From NCBI RefSeq assembly GCF_042652645.1, contig NZ_JBHSGU010000009.1, positions 124,001 to 188,000 on the forward strand: a DNA stretch of 64,000 bases, written 5' to 3'. Below the pieces are notes generated by a model, which searched no databases, was not told the origin of the DNA, and worked only from the letters and a program-made list of their open reading frames with translations. Both the position numbers and the translations under genes were made by a program. The DNA is from Glaciecola siphonariae (GTDB taxonomy: Bacteria > Pseudomonadota > Gammaproteobacteria > Enterobacterales > Alteromonadaceae). Positions 1 through 8,173 of the stretch are shown one piece after another (positions within the stretch are counted from its first letter, which is position 1; each line of letters opens with the position of its first letter).

Positions 1-2
1 TT

Positions 3-1469
3 ACCTTTTCAGGCACGCTCAATCCCGACTTTTCGCAGGTCGAAGCAGACGAAGCTCAGCTTAATATTAACAATAACTTTAATTTGTTTTTTAGCGAGCA
101 GCGTCCTTTCTTTGTAGAAAATGCAGACTATTTCTCATCCATCCAAAATCTTGTATATACCCGTAATATTAACGCCCCTGACTACGGTGCTAAATTAACC
201 GGCCGCGTTCAAAAGCATTCTGTGGGTGTATTTGTGGCCAATGATGCATCCACTAGCTTTATCATACCAGGCAATCGCGGCTCGTCGGTCGCAACGCTGG
301 AAGAAAAATCAGTGAATTTTGCAGGGCGTTATCGTTTTGACTATTCAGACGACTTATCGTTAGGTTTGGTCAGCACAGTACGAAATTCGGACTCTTATCA
401 GAATATTGTTAGCGGCATAGATAGCCGTTACCGCATAAGCGAGCAAGACACTTTACGCGTGCAGCTAGTGCACTCCTCTACCGACTATCCAGAAGAGCTC
501 TTTAAGCAGTTTTGTGATAATGACTGCCAGTTAGCGTCTGAGCTCAGCGAGCCGGCTTTGCGTACTCAGGCGCAAGACACCTTAAACGGTTTGTCGTATC
601 GGATTTTTTATGAGCGAGTGAATGAAGACTATTTTGTGCGAGCTCGCCGCGTTGTCGACCAAGCAGATTTTAGAGCAGACCTAGGATTTAACAACAATGT
701 GGACCGTCAGCGCTATATTTTTGGCGGGGGCTATAGATGGTACAACGAAGAAAGCTGGTGGAACCGCGTGCAAATAGATGGTGATTGGGATATCACGCAC
801 AATGACAACGGTGAGCTGATTGAAAAAGAACTAGAGGGCCAAATAAGAGTCAATGCTGACTTACAGTCATATTTTGAACTTGGCTGGGTAAACCGCACGC
901 GGGTTGGGCTCCGACAAGACCCAAGTAATCTTGCGATTGACGGCAATACCACGCAGTTTGAAGAAACCGCTGTGAATGCCTTTATTGAAATGCAGCCTAA
1001 TTCGTTAATTGAGTTTTACAGTTTTTGGCGCATGGGCGATAGGGTTGATTTAAGCAACAATCGTTTAGGTGAAGAAGTGTTCTCTGAAAGCGGCTTTGAC
1101 TTAAATCTTGGCACCAACACCAGCGTAAGCTTGGACTATACCTATAGCGAGCTTGATTCCGCTAACCAAAGTTTGTTTGTGGCAAACTTGATTGATACCC
1201 GCATTACCTATCAGTTTGACCCAAGGCAGTTTTTGCGCTTAATCGTTGCCTTCTCAGACATCAAACGTAACGCTTCAAACTACATAGTTGAGGTTGACGA
1301 AAAAAGCCGTAACTTAGGGTTTCAGCTTTTGTATTCGTACAAGGTCAATCCATTGACTAAGTTCTTTTTAGGCTATTCTCAATCGGCCTACGACAACGAC
1401 GCCTTGAATCGTTTAGCGACCGACAATCAGTCATTGTTTATGAAGTTTAGCTATGCGTGGTTACCCTAA
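3..1469 (+). CDS. DUF5916-type outer-membrane protein, C-terminal part (5' end outside window)
   Basis: The frame is open from the first bases of the window and ends at TAA 1467-1469, so the gene starts upstream and only its last ~488 residues are seen. The opening stretch (TFSGTLNPDFSQVEADEAQ, then FFSEQRPFFVENADYF) is the hallmark of the DUF5916 beta-barrel domain, which in full-length proteins follows an N-terminal family-9 carbohydrate-binding-like domain. The rest is rich in alternating polar and aromatic residues typical of an outer-membrane barrel, and the chain ends in FMKFSYAWLP. The substrate is unknown. A downstream TTG at 84 is only an internal codon, not a start. Confidence 0.8.
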   Translation, partial: TFSGTLNPDFSQVEADEAQLNINNNFNLFFSEQRPFFVENADYFSSIQNLVYTRNINAPDYGAKLTGRVQKHSVGVFVANDASTSFIIPGNRGSSVATLEEKSVNFAGRYRFDYSDDLSLGLVSTVRNSDSYQNIVSGIDSRYRISEQDTLRVQLVHSSTDYPEELFKQFCDNDCQLASELSEPALRTQAQDTLNGLSYRIFYERVNEDYFVRARRVVDQADFRADLGFNNNVDRQRYIFGGGYRWYNEESWWNRVQIDGDWDITHNDNGELIEKELEGQIRVNADLQSYFELGWVNRTRVGLRQDPSNLAIDGNTTQFEETAVNAFIEMQPNSLIEFYSFWRMGDRVDLSNNRLGEEVFSESGFDLNLGTNTSVSLDYTYSELDSANQSLFVANLIDTRITYQFDPRQFLRLIVAFSDIKRNASNYIVEVDEKSRNLGFQLLYSYKVNPLTKFFLGYSQSAYDNDALNRLATDNQSLFMKFSYAWLP

Positions 1470-1514
1470 TAGAGCGGCGATTAGCATAAAATGGCATACC
1501 TACGCGCGGCTACC

Positions 1515-2045
1515 TCATAAAAACTTAGCGTAGTCGCGCTTCTTACCCTCTACAATGGTCTTTGTCGCGTCATCTTCAATGTAAGAGAAATCTGTAAATT
1601 CGAATCCTGGCGCGACGGTACAGCCAACAAATGTATATTCACCGGTACTTTCAGCCGCTTGATAGTCGCCGCCTTCAATGATTTTAAAATACTCAAGGCC
1701 AGGCTCGAGCTTGTTGTTGTCGAGTTCCTCGCCAGAATTAGGTGCAGGATTAGGTGCTGGATTGCCAATCACCTCATCGGTAAGTGTTTGGCCACGTAAG
1801 CTTAAAATGCGAAGGGGCGCTCCTTCATATACATTCCAAATCTCATCATGCAGTACTTTATGCCAGCGGCTTACGTCGCCTTTTGTAAGCAAAAAATAAA
1901 TGTGCGACATGCTAGAGCGCGGCATCCCGTCTACTGGCGAATTAACCGTAGTATCGGCTCGATATTGCTCAGCATAATAGCCGCCCTCAGGATGAGCTTG
2001 TAAATTAAAGGCGGTTTTTAGCTGCGCGATGCGTTGTTGGCTCAT
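1515..2045 (-). CDS. Cupin-fold protein of the DUF985 family
   Basis: A 176-residue protein with the DUF985 pattern: an N-terminal HPEGGYYAEQYR, then SSMSHIYFLLTKGDVSRWHKV, WNVYEGAPL and a late VGCTVAPGFEFTDFSYI. These are the conserved segments of the single-domain cupin barrel of this family (YML079w-like). The biochemical role of the family is not settled; sugar-isomerase-like activity has been suggested from structure. An insertion around residues 98-110 contains NPAPNPAPNSG, probably a flexible loop. It is convergent with the preceding outer-membrane gene and ends 45 bp from it. The ATG start is the first in frame. Confidence 0.85.
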   Translation of the reverse strand: MSQQRIAQLKTAFNLQAHPEGGYYAEQYRADTTVNSPVDGMPRSSMSHIYFLLTKGDVSRWHKVLHDEIWNVYEGAPLRILSLRGQTLTDEVIGNPAPNPAPNSGEELDNNKLEPGLEYFKIIEGGDYQAAESTGEYTFVGCTVAPGFEFTDFSYIEDDATKTIVEGKKRDYAKFL

Positions 2046-2222
2046 GGATTATCCTAGCGTTGATGAGAGAAGCTGCCTGAGCACACAATGTTACAACAAA
2101 CTACTAGCGCGGGCGAAGCACAAACAGTAATATAAATTGCCGCAGAAGTGACGCTGCGTACACCTTTTGCTCGGTCGGGATTGTCATCCGACCGTTACCT
2201 CAGTATTTATTAAGGAAAAGAC

Positions 2223-3167
2223 ATGGAAGCTATATTAGATATTTTGTTTAGGGCAGAAGTCGCTCTTATCATACTCATTATTATCTTATTAAAAACATCG
2301 ATAAAATTTGTGCCTCAAAACCGCGCCTACATTATTGAGCGCTTTGGTAAATACCAGTCCACTAAAGAGGCCGGTTTAAATTTCATTTTACCTTTTATTG
2401 ACAGAATCTCTGCTGACCGCTCGCTAAAAGAACAAGCGGTCGACGTGCCCGAGCAAAGTGCAATCACAAAAGACAATATTTCGCTGTCAGTCGATGGCGT
2501 GCTCTATTTTAGGGTGCTTGACCCGTACAAAGCCACTTATGGCGTTGAGGATTATGTATTTGCAGTGACGCAGCTTGCGCAAACCACCATGCGGTCTGAG
2601 TTAGGTAAAATGGAATTAGATAAAACCTTTGAAGAGCGCGATATTCTAAATACGAATATTGTGAGTGCCATTAACACCGCCGCTGGCCCTTGGGGCATTC
2701 AGGTTATGCGTTATGAAATCAAAGACATCATTCCACCTAGTTCAGTAATGGAAGCGATGGAAGCGCAAATGAAGGCAGAGCGGGTTAAGCGTGCGCAAAT
2801 TTTAGAATCAGAAGGTGATCGCCAAGCCGCTATCAACCGTGCAGAGGGTGAAAAGGCGTCGGTTGTACTCGCCGCTGAAGCGGACCGCGAAGAGCAAATT
2901 TTACGCGCTCAAGGTGAGGCATCGGCTATTGTTGCGGTAGCAGAAGCACAAGCTGAAGCGCTTCAAAAAGTAGGTGAAGCAGCCAACACCGAAGAAGGGC
3001 AAAAAGCCATTGAGCTTGATCTTGCCACCAAAGCGATTGAAGCTAAGCACGCGATTGCAAAAGAGTCTTCGGTGGTTCTATTGCCAGATTCAAGCACAGA
3101 GGCAGGTTCGGTTGTGGCACAGGCCACCACCATTATTCAGGCACTTCAATCGGGCAAAGGCGCTTAA
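2223..3167 (+). CDS. SPFH/band 7 (stomatin-like, QmcA-type) membrane protein
   Basis: 314 residues. An N-terminal hydrophobic helix (about 10-25) is followed by the SPFH domain (NRAYIIERFGKYQSTKEAGL) and a charged coiled-coil region rich in Ala, Glu and Arg (about 180-260) typical of stomatin/prohibitin relatives. Such proteins form large oligomers on the inner membrane and organise membrane domains or modulate proteases. An AAGGAAAA ribosome site lies just before the ATG. The next gene encodes an NfeD-like protein, the usual partner of this class, so the two probably form one operon. Two more SPFH proteins (HflK/HflC) lie at 50.8-52.8 kb. Confidence 0.9.
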   Translation: MEAILDILFRAEVALIILIIILLKTSIKFVPQNRAYIIERFGKYQSTKEAGLNFILPFIDRISADRSLKEQAVDVPEQSAITKDNISLSVDGVLYFRVLDPYKATYGVEDYVFAVTQLAQTTMRSELGKMELDKTFEERDILNTNIVSAINTAAGPWGIQVMRYEIKDIIPPSSVMEAMEAQMKAERVKRAQILESEGDRQAAINRAEGEKASVVLAAEADREEQILRAQGEASAIVAVAEAQAEALQKVGEAANTEEGQKAIELDLATKAIEAKHAIAKESSVVLLPDSSTEAGSVVAQATTIIQALQSGKGA

Positions 3168-3206
3168 GGGCTCGCTTGCTAAACTAGACGTTAAGGAGAC
3201 AGGTTT

Positions 3207-3674
3207 ATGCAATGGTTTTCTGAACATTATGCCGAGACACTTTTAGTGCTTGGCTTGATACTGCTCGCAATTGAGGTGCTCGTATTAGGGTTTAGCACTT
3301 TCTTTGTATTCTTTATTGGTTTGGCGACTATCGTCACCTCAGGGTTGGTGTATTTTGCGGTCATTCCAGACACGTGGCTAGCATCGCTAATGAGTATCTG
3401 CATATTCACGGCGCTGTTTGCGCTTGTGCTATGGAAAAAGCTCAAAGGCCTGCAGTCAAATGTAGATACCAAGCGTGCCGATAACGACTTAGTTGGGGTG
3501 AGTTTCGTGTGTCCAGCAGACATCGACCCTCTACAGCCGCTTGATAAAATGCCTACCTATGAATACTCAGGGATAACATGGCGCTTACTGTCTGATGTAC
3601 CCATTAAAGCCGGTGATAAAGTCTCAATTAAGCAAACTGATGTGGGTGTGCTGCACGTAATGCAGGTGATTTAA
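3207..3674 (+). CDS. NfeD-like membrane protein
   Basis: 155 residues. Hydrophobic segments cover about residues 9-70, followed by a soluble C-terminal OB-fold-like part (about 85-155) ending GDKVSIKQTDVGVLHVMQV, as in short NfeD (NfeD1b) proteins. The NfeD OB domain is thought to act with the SPFH partner. The gene lies 39 bp downstream of the SPFH gene with AAGGAG at 3192-3197 ahead of the ATG, supporting co-transcription and joint function. Confidence 0.85.
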   Translation: MQWFSEHYAETLLVLGLILLAIEVLVLGFSTFFVFFIGLATIVTSGLVYFAVIPDTWLASLMSICIFTALFALVLWKKLKGLQSNVDTKRADNDLVGVSFVCPADIDPLQPLDKMPTYEYSGITWRLLSDVPIKAGDKVSIKQTDVGVLHVMQVI

Positions 3675-3814
3675 GCCAGTTTCTATTGCTTTGCCTCAGC
3701 TCATTTATTAATCAATACACTGGTCTTTTTTAAGCGCCAGTGTATATTCTGCTTGCCCTTGGCTGTATTTGTCTGTATTATCCGCGCCCTTGCAATCAAC
3801 ATCCTAAGTTCCTT

Positions 3815-3846
3815 GTCTCTATATAGCCGATTGCACTATCCGAGAC
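3815..3846 (+). promoter_or_regulatory. Candidate S6:S18-binding leader element of rpsF operon
   Basis: Just upstream of rpsF the RNA can form an outer stem GTCT (3815-3818)/AGAC (3843-3846) and an inner stem ATAG (3823-3826)/CTAT (3836-3839), with an asymmetric internal loop whose 3' side is CCG (3840-3842). A CCG-containing bulge between two short helices is the known recognition feature of the S6:S18 autoregulatory RNA motif of rpsF operons. The motif is seen in the sequence; the regulatory role is inference from that family. Confidence 0.45.
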
Positions 3847-3866
3847 TATAACCGTAGGGAGCAGTA

Positions 3867-4277
3867 ATGCGTCATTACGAAATCGTATTTATGGTTCACC
3901 CTGATCAGAGTGAACAAGTACCTAGTATGATTGAAAAATACAAAGGTATTCTAGAAGCAGACGGCGGAGCTATCCACCGTTTAGAAGATTGGGGCCGTCG
4001 TCAGTTGGCTTATCCAATCGAAAAACTCCACAAAGCTCACTATGTGCTTATCAATGCTGAAGCAACTGCCGAAGCCGTTGAAGAGCTAGAAACAGCTTTC
4101 CGCTACAATGACATCGTTTTGCGTAACTTAGTTATGCGCACAAAAGCGGCTGTGACTGAGCAATCGCCAATGGCGAAGGAAGAGCGCAGAGAAGAGCGTC
4201 GTGAAAGACCTGCTCCAGCAGCACCTGCTGAAGCAACCGAAGCGCCAAGCACTGATGCAACTGAGGGAGAAGAATAA
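3867..4277 (+). CDS. rpsF: 30S ribosomal protein S6
   Basis: 136 residues starting MRHYEIVFMVHPDQSEQVP, with the conserved GAIHRLEDWGRRQLAYPI core and IEKLHKAHYV. The C-terminal tail (about 100-136) is an acidic Ala/Glu/Pro-rich extension, as in many gammaproteobacteria; E. coli S6 is also extended there and is a substrate for glutamate addition by RimK. A GGGAG ribosome site precedes the ATG. The stop overlaps the rpsR start by one base (TAATG), indicating translational coupling. S6 binds 16S rRNA with S18 in the platform of the small subunit. Confidence 0.98.
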   Translation: MRHYEIVFMVHPDQSEQVPSMIEKYKGILEADGGAIHRLEDWGRRQLAYPIEKLHKAHYVLINAEATAEAVEELETAFRYNDIVLRNLVMRTKAAVTEQSPMAKEERREERRERPAPAAPAEATEAPSTDATEGEE

Positions 4278-4504
4278 TGGCTCGTTTTTTTAGACGTCGT
4301 AAGTTCTGTCGTTTCTCTGCCGAAGGTGTAGAGCAAATCGACTATAAAGATATTTCTTTGCTAAGAAACTACATCACTGAAAGTGGCAAAATTGTCCCTA
4401 GCCGTATTACCGGCACCAGTGCAAAGTATCAGCGTCAGCTATCAACGGCCATCAAGCGCGCGCGCTTCTTAGCCTTGTTACCTTACACTGACTCTCACAA
4501 GTAA
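4277..4504 (+). CDS. rpsR: 30S ribosomal protein S18
   Basis: 75 residues, MARFFRRRKFCRFSAEGV, with the SRITGTSAKYQRQLSTAIKR motif that is diagnostic for S18. It binds 16S rRNA as a heterodimer with S6, whose gene overlaps the start by one base. priB, which sits between rpsF and rpsR in E. coli, is absent here. The next gene, rplI, begins 25 bp downstream with an AAGAGG-type ribosome site. Confidence 0.98.
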   Translation: MARFFRRRKFCRFSAEGVEQIDYKDISLLRNYITESGKIVPSRITGTSAKYQRQLSTAIKRARFLALLPYTDSHK

Positions 4505-4529
4505 GTTTGGCAATTAAGAGGTAGCAAAG

Positions 4530-4982
4530 ATGAATATCATTCTACTAGACAAAATCGCCAACTTGGGCGGTCTAGGTGACCAAGTCACAGTAAAATCAGG
4601 GTATGCTCGTAACTTCTTATTCCCGCAAGGAAAAGCAGTACCAGCGACCAAAGCAAACGTTGAAAAGTTTGAAGCACGCCGTGCAGAGCTTGAAGCTAAA
4701 ATCGCTAGCGATTTAGCCGCGGCACAGCAGCGCGCCGAAAAACTTAACGCATTGGAGCCTGTAGTAATAGCAGCTCCAGCGGGAGACGAAGGTAAGTTAT
4801 TCGGCTCTGTGGGCACACGTGACATTGCTGATGCAATCACGGCTGCCGGTGTTGAAGTGACAAAAGCCGAAGTGAAGCTACCTACTGGTACGCTGCGCGA
4901 TACAGGCGAGTACGAAATTGACGTACAAGTTCATTCAGACGTTATGGCTGCAATTAAACTTCAGATCATTGCTGAAGCTTAA
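4530..4982 (+). CDS. rplI: 50S ribosomal protein L9
   Basis: 150 residues, the normal length. The N-terminal 23S-binding domain (NIILLDKIANLGGLGDQVTV, then GYARNFLFPQGKAVPAT) is followed by a long connecting helix (about 45-75) and the C-terminal domain (GKLFGSVGTRDIADAI, KLPTGTLRDTGEYEI). It is the last gene of the rpsF-rpsR-rplI operon, which is closed by a strong hairpin terminator. In many gammaproteobacteria dnaB follows rplI directly; here dnaB lies 15.5 kb away. Confidence 0.98.
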   Translation: MNIILLDKIANLGGLGDQVTVKSGYARNFLFPQGKAVPATKANVEKFEARRAELEAKIASDLAAAQQRAEKLNALEPVVIAAPAGDEGKLFGSVGTRDIADAITAAGVEVTKAEVKLPTGTLRDTGEYEIDVQVHSDVMAAIKLQIIAEA

Positions 4983-5002
4983 TCACTAACAGCGTTAAAC
5001 AT

Positions 5003-5037
5003 GAAAAACCCGCTTGCCTTGGTAAGCGGGTTTTTTT
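5003..5037 (+). terminator. Rho-independent terminator of rpsF-rpsR-rplI
   Basis: A 12-bp stem (5007-5018 with 5021-5032, one G-U pair) of AACCCGCTTGCC and GGTAAGCGGGTT is followed by a run of T residues. It lies 24 bp after the rplI stop. Confidence 0.9.
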
Positions 5038-5167
5038 ATGGATGTTGCTTAGCGCTCTATCGTCATCTATTAACTATCTCCATGCAGTTGGATAAAAAAT
5101 ATAAATGCGGTTTATAAGAGAATTTGTCTATGATGATGAGACTTATACAAACTGATTAGGAAGCATC

Positions 5168-6352
5168 ATGAAAGAAGCCGTCATTGTATCCACTGCACGA
5201 ACGCCAATAGGCCGCGCATTTCGAGGCGCATTCAACAACACGCAATCACCTACCCTAACCGCACATGCTATTAAACATGCAGTGCAGCGCAGCGGCGTTG
5301 AAGGTGAAATGATTGATGACGTGATTATCGGGTCGGTGTTAAATGCAGGCAGCGCTGGTGGCAATATTGCTCGTTTGGCAACGCTAGCCGCTGGATTGCC
5401 TAATACTGTATCGGGGCAAACTATTGACCGTCAGTGCTCATCTGGACTAATGGCAATATCAACGGCAGCCAAGCAAATCATGGTTGACGGCATGGATGTG
5501 GTGGTAGCAGGTGGTCAAGACAATATCAGTGAAGTGCAGCAAAAGTATTTTGAATGGGCCAGTCAGAGCATGGATAAAAACGTCACCGCTCATGAAAAAC
5601 ACGCCTATATGCCCATGCTTTTTACTGCCGAGCATGTAGCAAAAACATATAACATTTCACGTGAGGTGCAAGATGAATATGCACTAAGTTCACAGCAACG
5701 CACGGCAGCCGCACAGGCAGCTGGTAAGTTCGATGATGAAATTGTGCCTATTACAACAACCAAAGGCGTGATGAACAAAGAAACAAAAGAGGTAAGCATT
5801 GAAGAAGTTACCTTGAGCCGAGATGAAGGGAATCGCCCTTCAACAACGCTTGGCGATTTACAAAATTTAAAACCGGTGGTAGATGGCGGTCTTATTACCG
5901 CAGGAAATGCATCTCAGCTATCGGATGGCGCATCTGCCTGCGTGCTGATGGAAAGCAAAATGGCCGAAAAACGTGGCTTGCAGCCATTAGGTATCTACCG
6001 CGGCATGGCGGTAGCGGGGAACGCGCCAGAAGAAATGGGCATCGGTCCTATCTATGCTATCCCTAAATTATTAAAATTACATGGTTTATCGATTAACGAT
6101 ATTGGTCTATGGGAGCTTAACGAAGCCTTTGCCTGCCAAGCTATATACTGTCGAGACAAGCTTGGCATCGACCCAGATATTTACAACGTTAATGGCGGCG
6201 CAATCAGTATTGGTCACCCTTATGGTATGACCGGAGCGCGCACCACCGGCCATGCGCTTATTGAGGGCAAGCGCCGCGGCGTAAAGTATGTTGTAGTAAC
6301 CATGTGCATAGGCGGCGGCATGGGTGCGGCAGGCTTGTTTGAAATCGCATAG
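5168..6352 (+). CDS. Thiolase (acetyl-CoA C-acyl/acetyltransferase)
   Basis: 394 residues, the usual thiolase length. The nucleophilic cysteine is in QTIDRQCSSGLMAI (about residue 90). The GHPYGMTGAR histidine motif (about 350) and the second cysteine in MCIGGGMGAAG (about 380) complete the active site; NEAFACQ is also conserved. These proteins either condense two acetyl-CoA or cleave 3-ketoacyl-CoA; the sequence alone does not settle which. It stands alone, 185 bp after rplI and followed by a hairpin, so it is probably transcribed by itself. It is not next to fadB-type genes, which makes a role as a FadA subunit unlikely. Confidence 0.92.
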   Translation: MKEAVIVSTARTPIGRAFRGAFNNTQSPTLTAHAIKHAVQRSGVEGEMIDDVIIGSVLNAGSAGGNIARLATLAAGLPNTVSGQTIDRQCSSGLMAISTAAKQIMVDGMDVVVAGGQDNISEVQQKYFEWASQSMDKNVTAHEKHAYMPMLFTAEHVAKTYNISREVQDEYALSSQQRTAAAQAAGKFDDEIVPITTTKGVMNKETKEVSIEEVTLSRDEGNRPSTTLGDLQNLKPVVDGGLITAGNASQLSDGASACVLMESKMAEKRGLQPLGIYRGMAVAGNAPEEMGIGPIYAIPKLLKLHGLSINDIGLWELNEAFACQAIYCRDKLGIDPDIYNVNGGAISIGHPYGMTGARTTGHALIEGKRRGVKYVVVTMCIGGGMGAAGLFEIA

Positions 6353-6383
6353 GCGCAATTGATTAAACAATAATCACTTATAT

Positions 6384-6412
6384 AATCCTCTCTTGAGCCA
6401 AGAGAGGATTTA
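6384..6412 (+). terminator. Hairpin terminator after the thiolase
   Basis: A perfect 11-bp stem, AATCCTCTCTT (6384-6394) and AAGAGAGGATT (6400-6410), with a five-base loop. The T run after it is short, so termination may be partial. Confidence 0.65.
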
Positions 6413-6466
6413 CCATAGTATCATTATACCCTCTGTAAAAGCCGTATACGGCCCGTTTTGGCGATA

Positions 6467-8116
6467 ATGCTTAGCTCTGATTTTTCTGCTTTATTAAATT
6501 TATTGAGTCTCAGTTGCCAGAGCGATTATGTTTTTATTTATCAGCGCGGCAGCGCACTTATGCATCTGCCAACGCGAGTAAGCAACAGCAAAAAGCACGA
6601 GCAATTAGCAAAGTTAGATGTTCCAGCGCTTTTGAATCAATCTGAAAACGTCGCGGCGTTATTTCACGACCACACTCTGCCTTTTAATATTCATACCTTA
6701 GCACTTGGTCAGCACCTGCCTGATTTTGAAGGTTGTGCTTTGCGACTAGTGGCATGTCAATCAACTGCTTTGACATCCCCACCATTTATTATAGGCCTAG
6801 TGCACGATGCAGAGGTTACTAATGACTCTGTGAAAAATGTCTCCGTGAACAATGACTCCGTGAACAACGTCTCTGTGAAAAATGACCCCGAGAAAAACAA
6901 GCCCACACAAAACGCTAGGGAGCCTAGTCACAATCAAGCTTGGTCGAACGATTACCTGACGCCTGTGCAAGATATTGTGACTTTGCTGATAAGTCAGAAT
7001 CAAACATCTGTGAAGCTGAAAAAGTCAGCGAATGCAGAAAGCCTTTTTAAAGAGCTACTTGATTTAAACAAAGACTATATCTATGTAAAAGACAGCCATG
7101 GCGATGTTGTATTTGCCAATCAAGCGGTGCTGCAAATGTGCGGTCAAAGTCAGCTCAAAAACCTTATTAGTGCCGACGTACTGACGCGATTTGAGGCTAA
7201 TAATGGCAAAAATGTGCAGGCCTCGGTAAAGGAGGCTGAAGCAATTACGCGCTCAAAGGGGGAACATGAGCACATTGTAAGCGTCACTACGCCAAATGGC
7301 GACGAGCTAACGCTGCAAACAACACGGCAGCGTTTTGTGGCACAAGACGATCAATTTTATTTGATGGTAGCAAGCACCGACGTCACCGAGCGTGAGGTCA
7401 TTATTAAGGACCTCAAGCGTTCAAATAAAGACCTAAACAACTTTGCGTATGTTGCTTCGCACGATTTAAAAGCCCCATTAAACGTAATTAAACGATTAGT
7501 TTCTTGGGTTATGGAAGACTGCGCCAGTATTTTACCGCGCGACAGCCAAGAAAATTTAGAATTGGTTATGAACCGGGCAAACCGTATGGAGCAGCTATTA
7601 CAAGACTTGCTCGCTTACTCGCGCATTGGCAGAGAGTATCAAGAGGCGGTTGAGCTAAATGTTAAGTCAAAGGTAATTGAGCTACTTTCGCTTATGGATT
7701 TGCCCATGGGTTTTGTGGTCAAATGTGACGATGCTGTTGTTAAGGTGCCTGAGATACCTTTTGGTGTTGTGCTGCTCAATCTAATGAGCAATGCGATTAA
7801 ACATCACGACTCTGGTAATGCTCAGATTCAAATAAAAGTACGCAGTAATCAGAGCGCAAATGTGATCACGGTGCTCGATAATGGGCCTGGAATTGCGGTT
7901 GAGAATCGCGCCAAAATTTTTGATTTGTTTGAAACCCTAAAGCCACGAGACGAAGTAGAGGGCTCGGGCATGGGATTAAGTGTTGTAAAACGCTTAGTTG
8001 AGCATTATGGTGGTTATATTAAGGTTGGTGACAATCGGCCGCGAGGTACTAAATTCGTGGTGTATTGGCCATTTAATAATGTGGCGCGCCAGGTATTAAG
8101 TCAGCTAAGTGATTAA
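6467..8116 (+). CDS. PAS-containing sensor histidine kinase
   Basis: About 549 residues from ATG 6467; an in-frame TTG at 6458 is less likely. The N-terminal third matches no domain I recognise. A PAS domain follows (about 190-310: DYIYVKDSHGDVVFANQAV), then a HisKA segment with the phospho-accepting histidine in VASHDLKAPLNVI, then a HATPase domain with NLMSNAIKHHD (N box), LDNGPGIA (G1) and GSGMGLSVVKRLVEHYGG (G2). No transmembrane helix is evident, so the kinase is probably cytoplasmic. It lies 57 bp before a REC-GGDEF-EAL response regulator, its likely partner. A 15-bp tandem repeat encodes part of the linker. Confidence 0.9.
   Translation: MLSSDFSALLNLLSLSCQSDYVFIYQRGSALMHLPTRVSNSKKHEQLAKLDVPALLNQSENVAALFHDHTLPFNIHTLALGQHLPDFEGCALRLVACQSTALTSPPFIIGLVHDAEVTNDSVKNVSVNNDSVNNVSVKNDPEKNKPTQNAREPSHNQAWSNDYLTPVQDIVTLLISQNQTSVKLKKSANAESLFKELLDLNKDYIYVKDSHGDVVFANQAVLQMCGQSQLKNLISADVLTRFEANNGKNVQASVKEAEAITRSKGEHEHIVSVTTPNGDELTLQTTRQRFVAQDDQFYLMVASTDVTEREVIIKDLKRSNKDLNNFAYVASHDLKAPLNVIKRLVSWVMEDCASILPRDSQENLELVMNRANRMEQLLQDLLAYSRIGREYQEAVELNVKSKVIELLSLMDLPMGFVVKCDDAVVKVPEIPFGVVLLNLMSNAIKHHDSGNAQIQIKVRSNQSANVITVLDNGPGIAVENRAKIFDLFETLKPRDEVEGSGMGLSVVKRLVEHYGGYIKVGDNRPRGTKFVVYWPFNNVARQVLSQLSD
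6821..6895 (+). repeat. Five 15-bp tandem repeats inside the histidine kinase gene
   Basis: Five units beginning at 6821, 6836, 6851, 6866 and 6881, each close to AATGACTCTGTGAAA, encode NDSVK/NVSVN-type pentapeptides between the N-terminal region and the PAS domain. Unit length is a multiple of three, so copy-number change would keep the frame. Confidence 0.85.
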
Positions 8117-8173
8117 ATGTAAGCGATTAATTCGGCATTATTGTAGTAGCGTGAATAAGTAAGAGTAGCTAGC

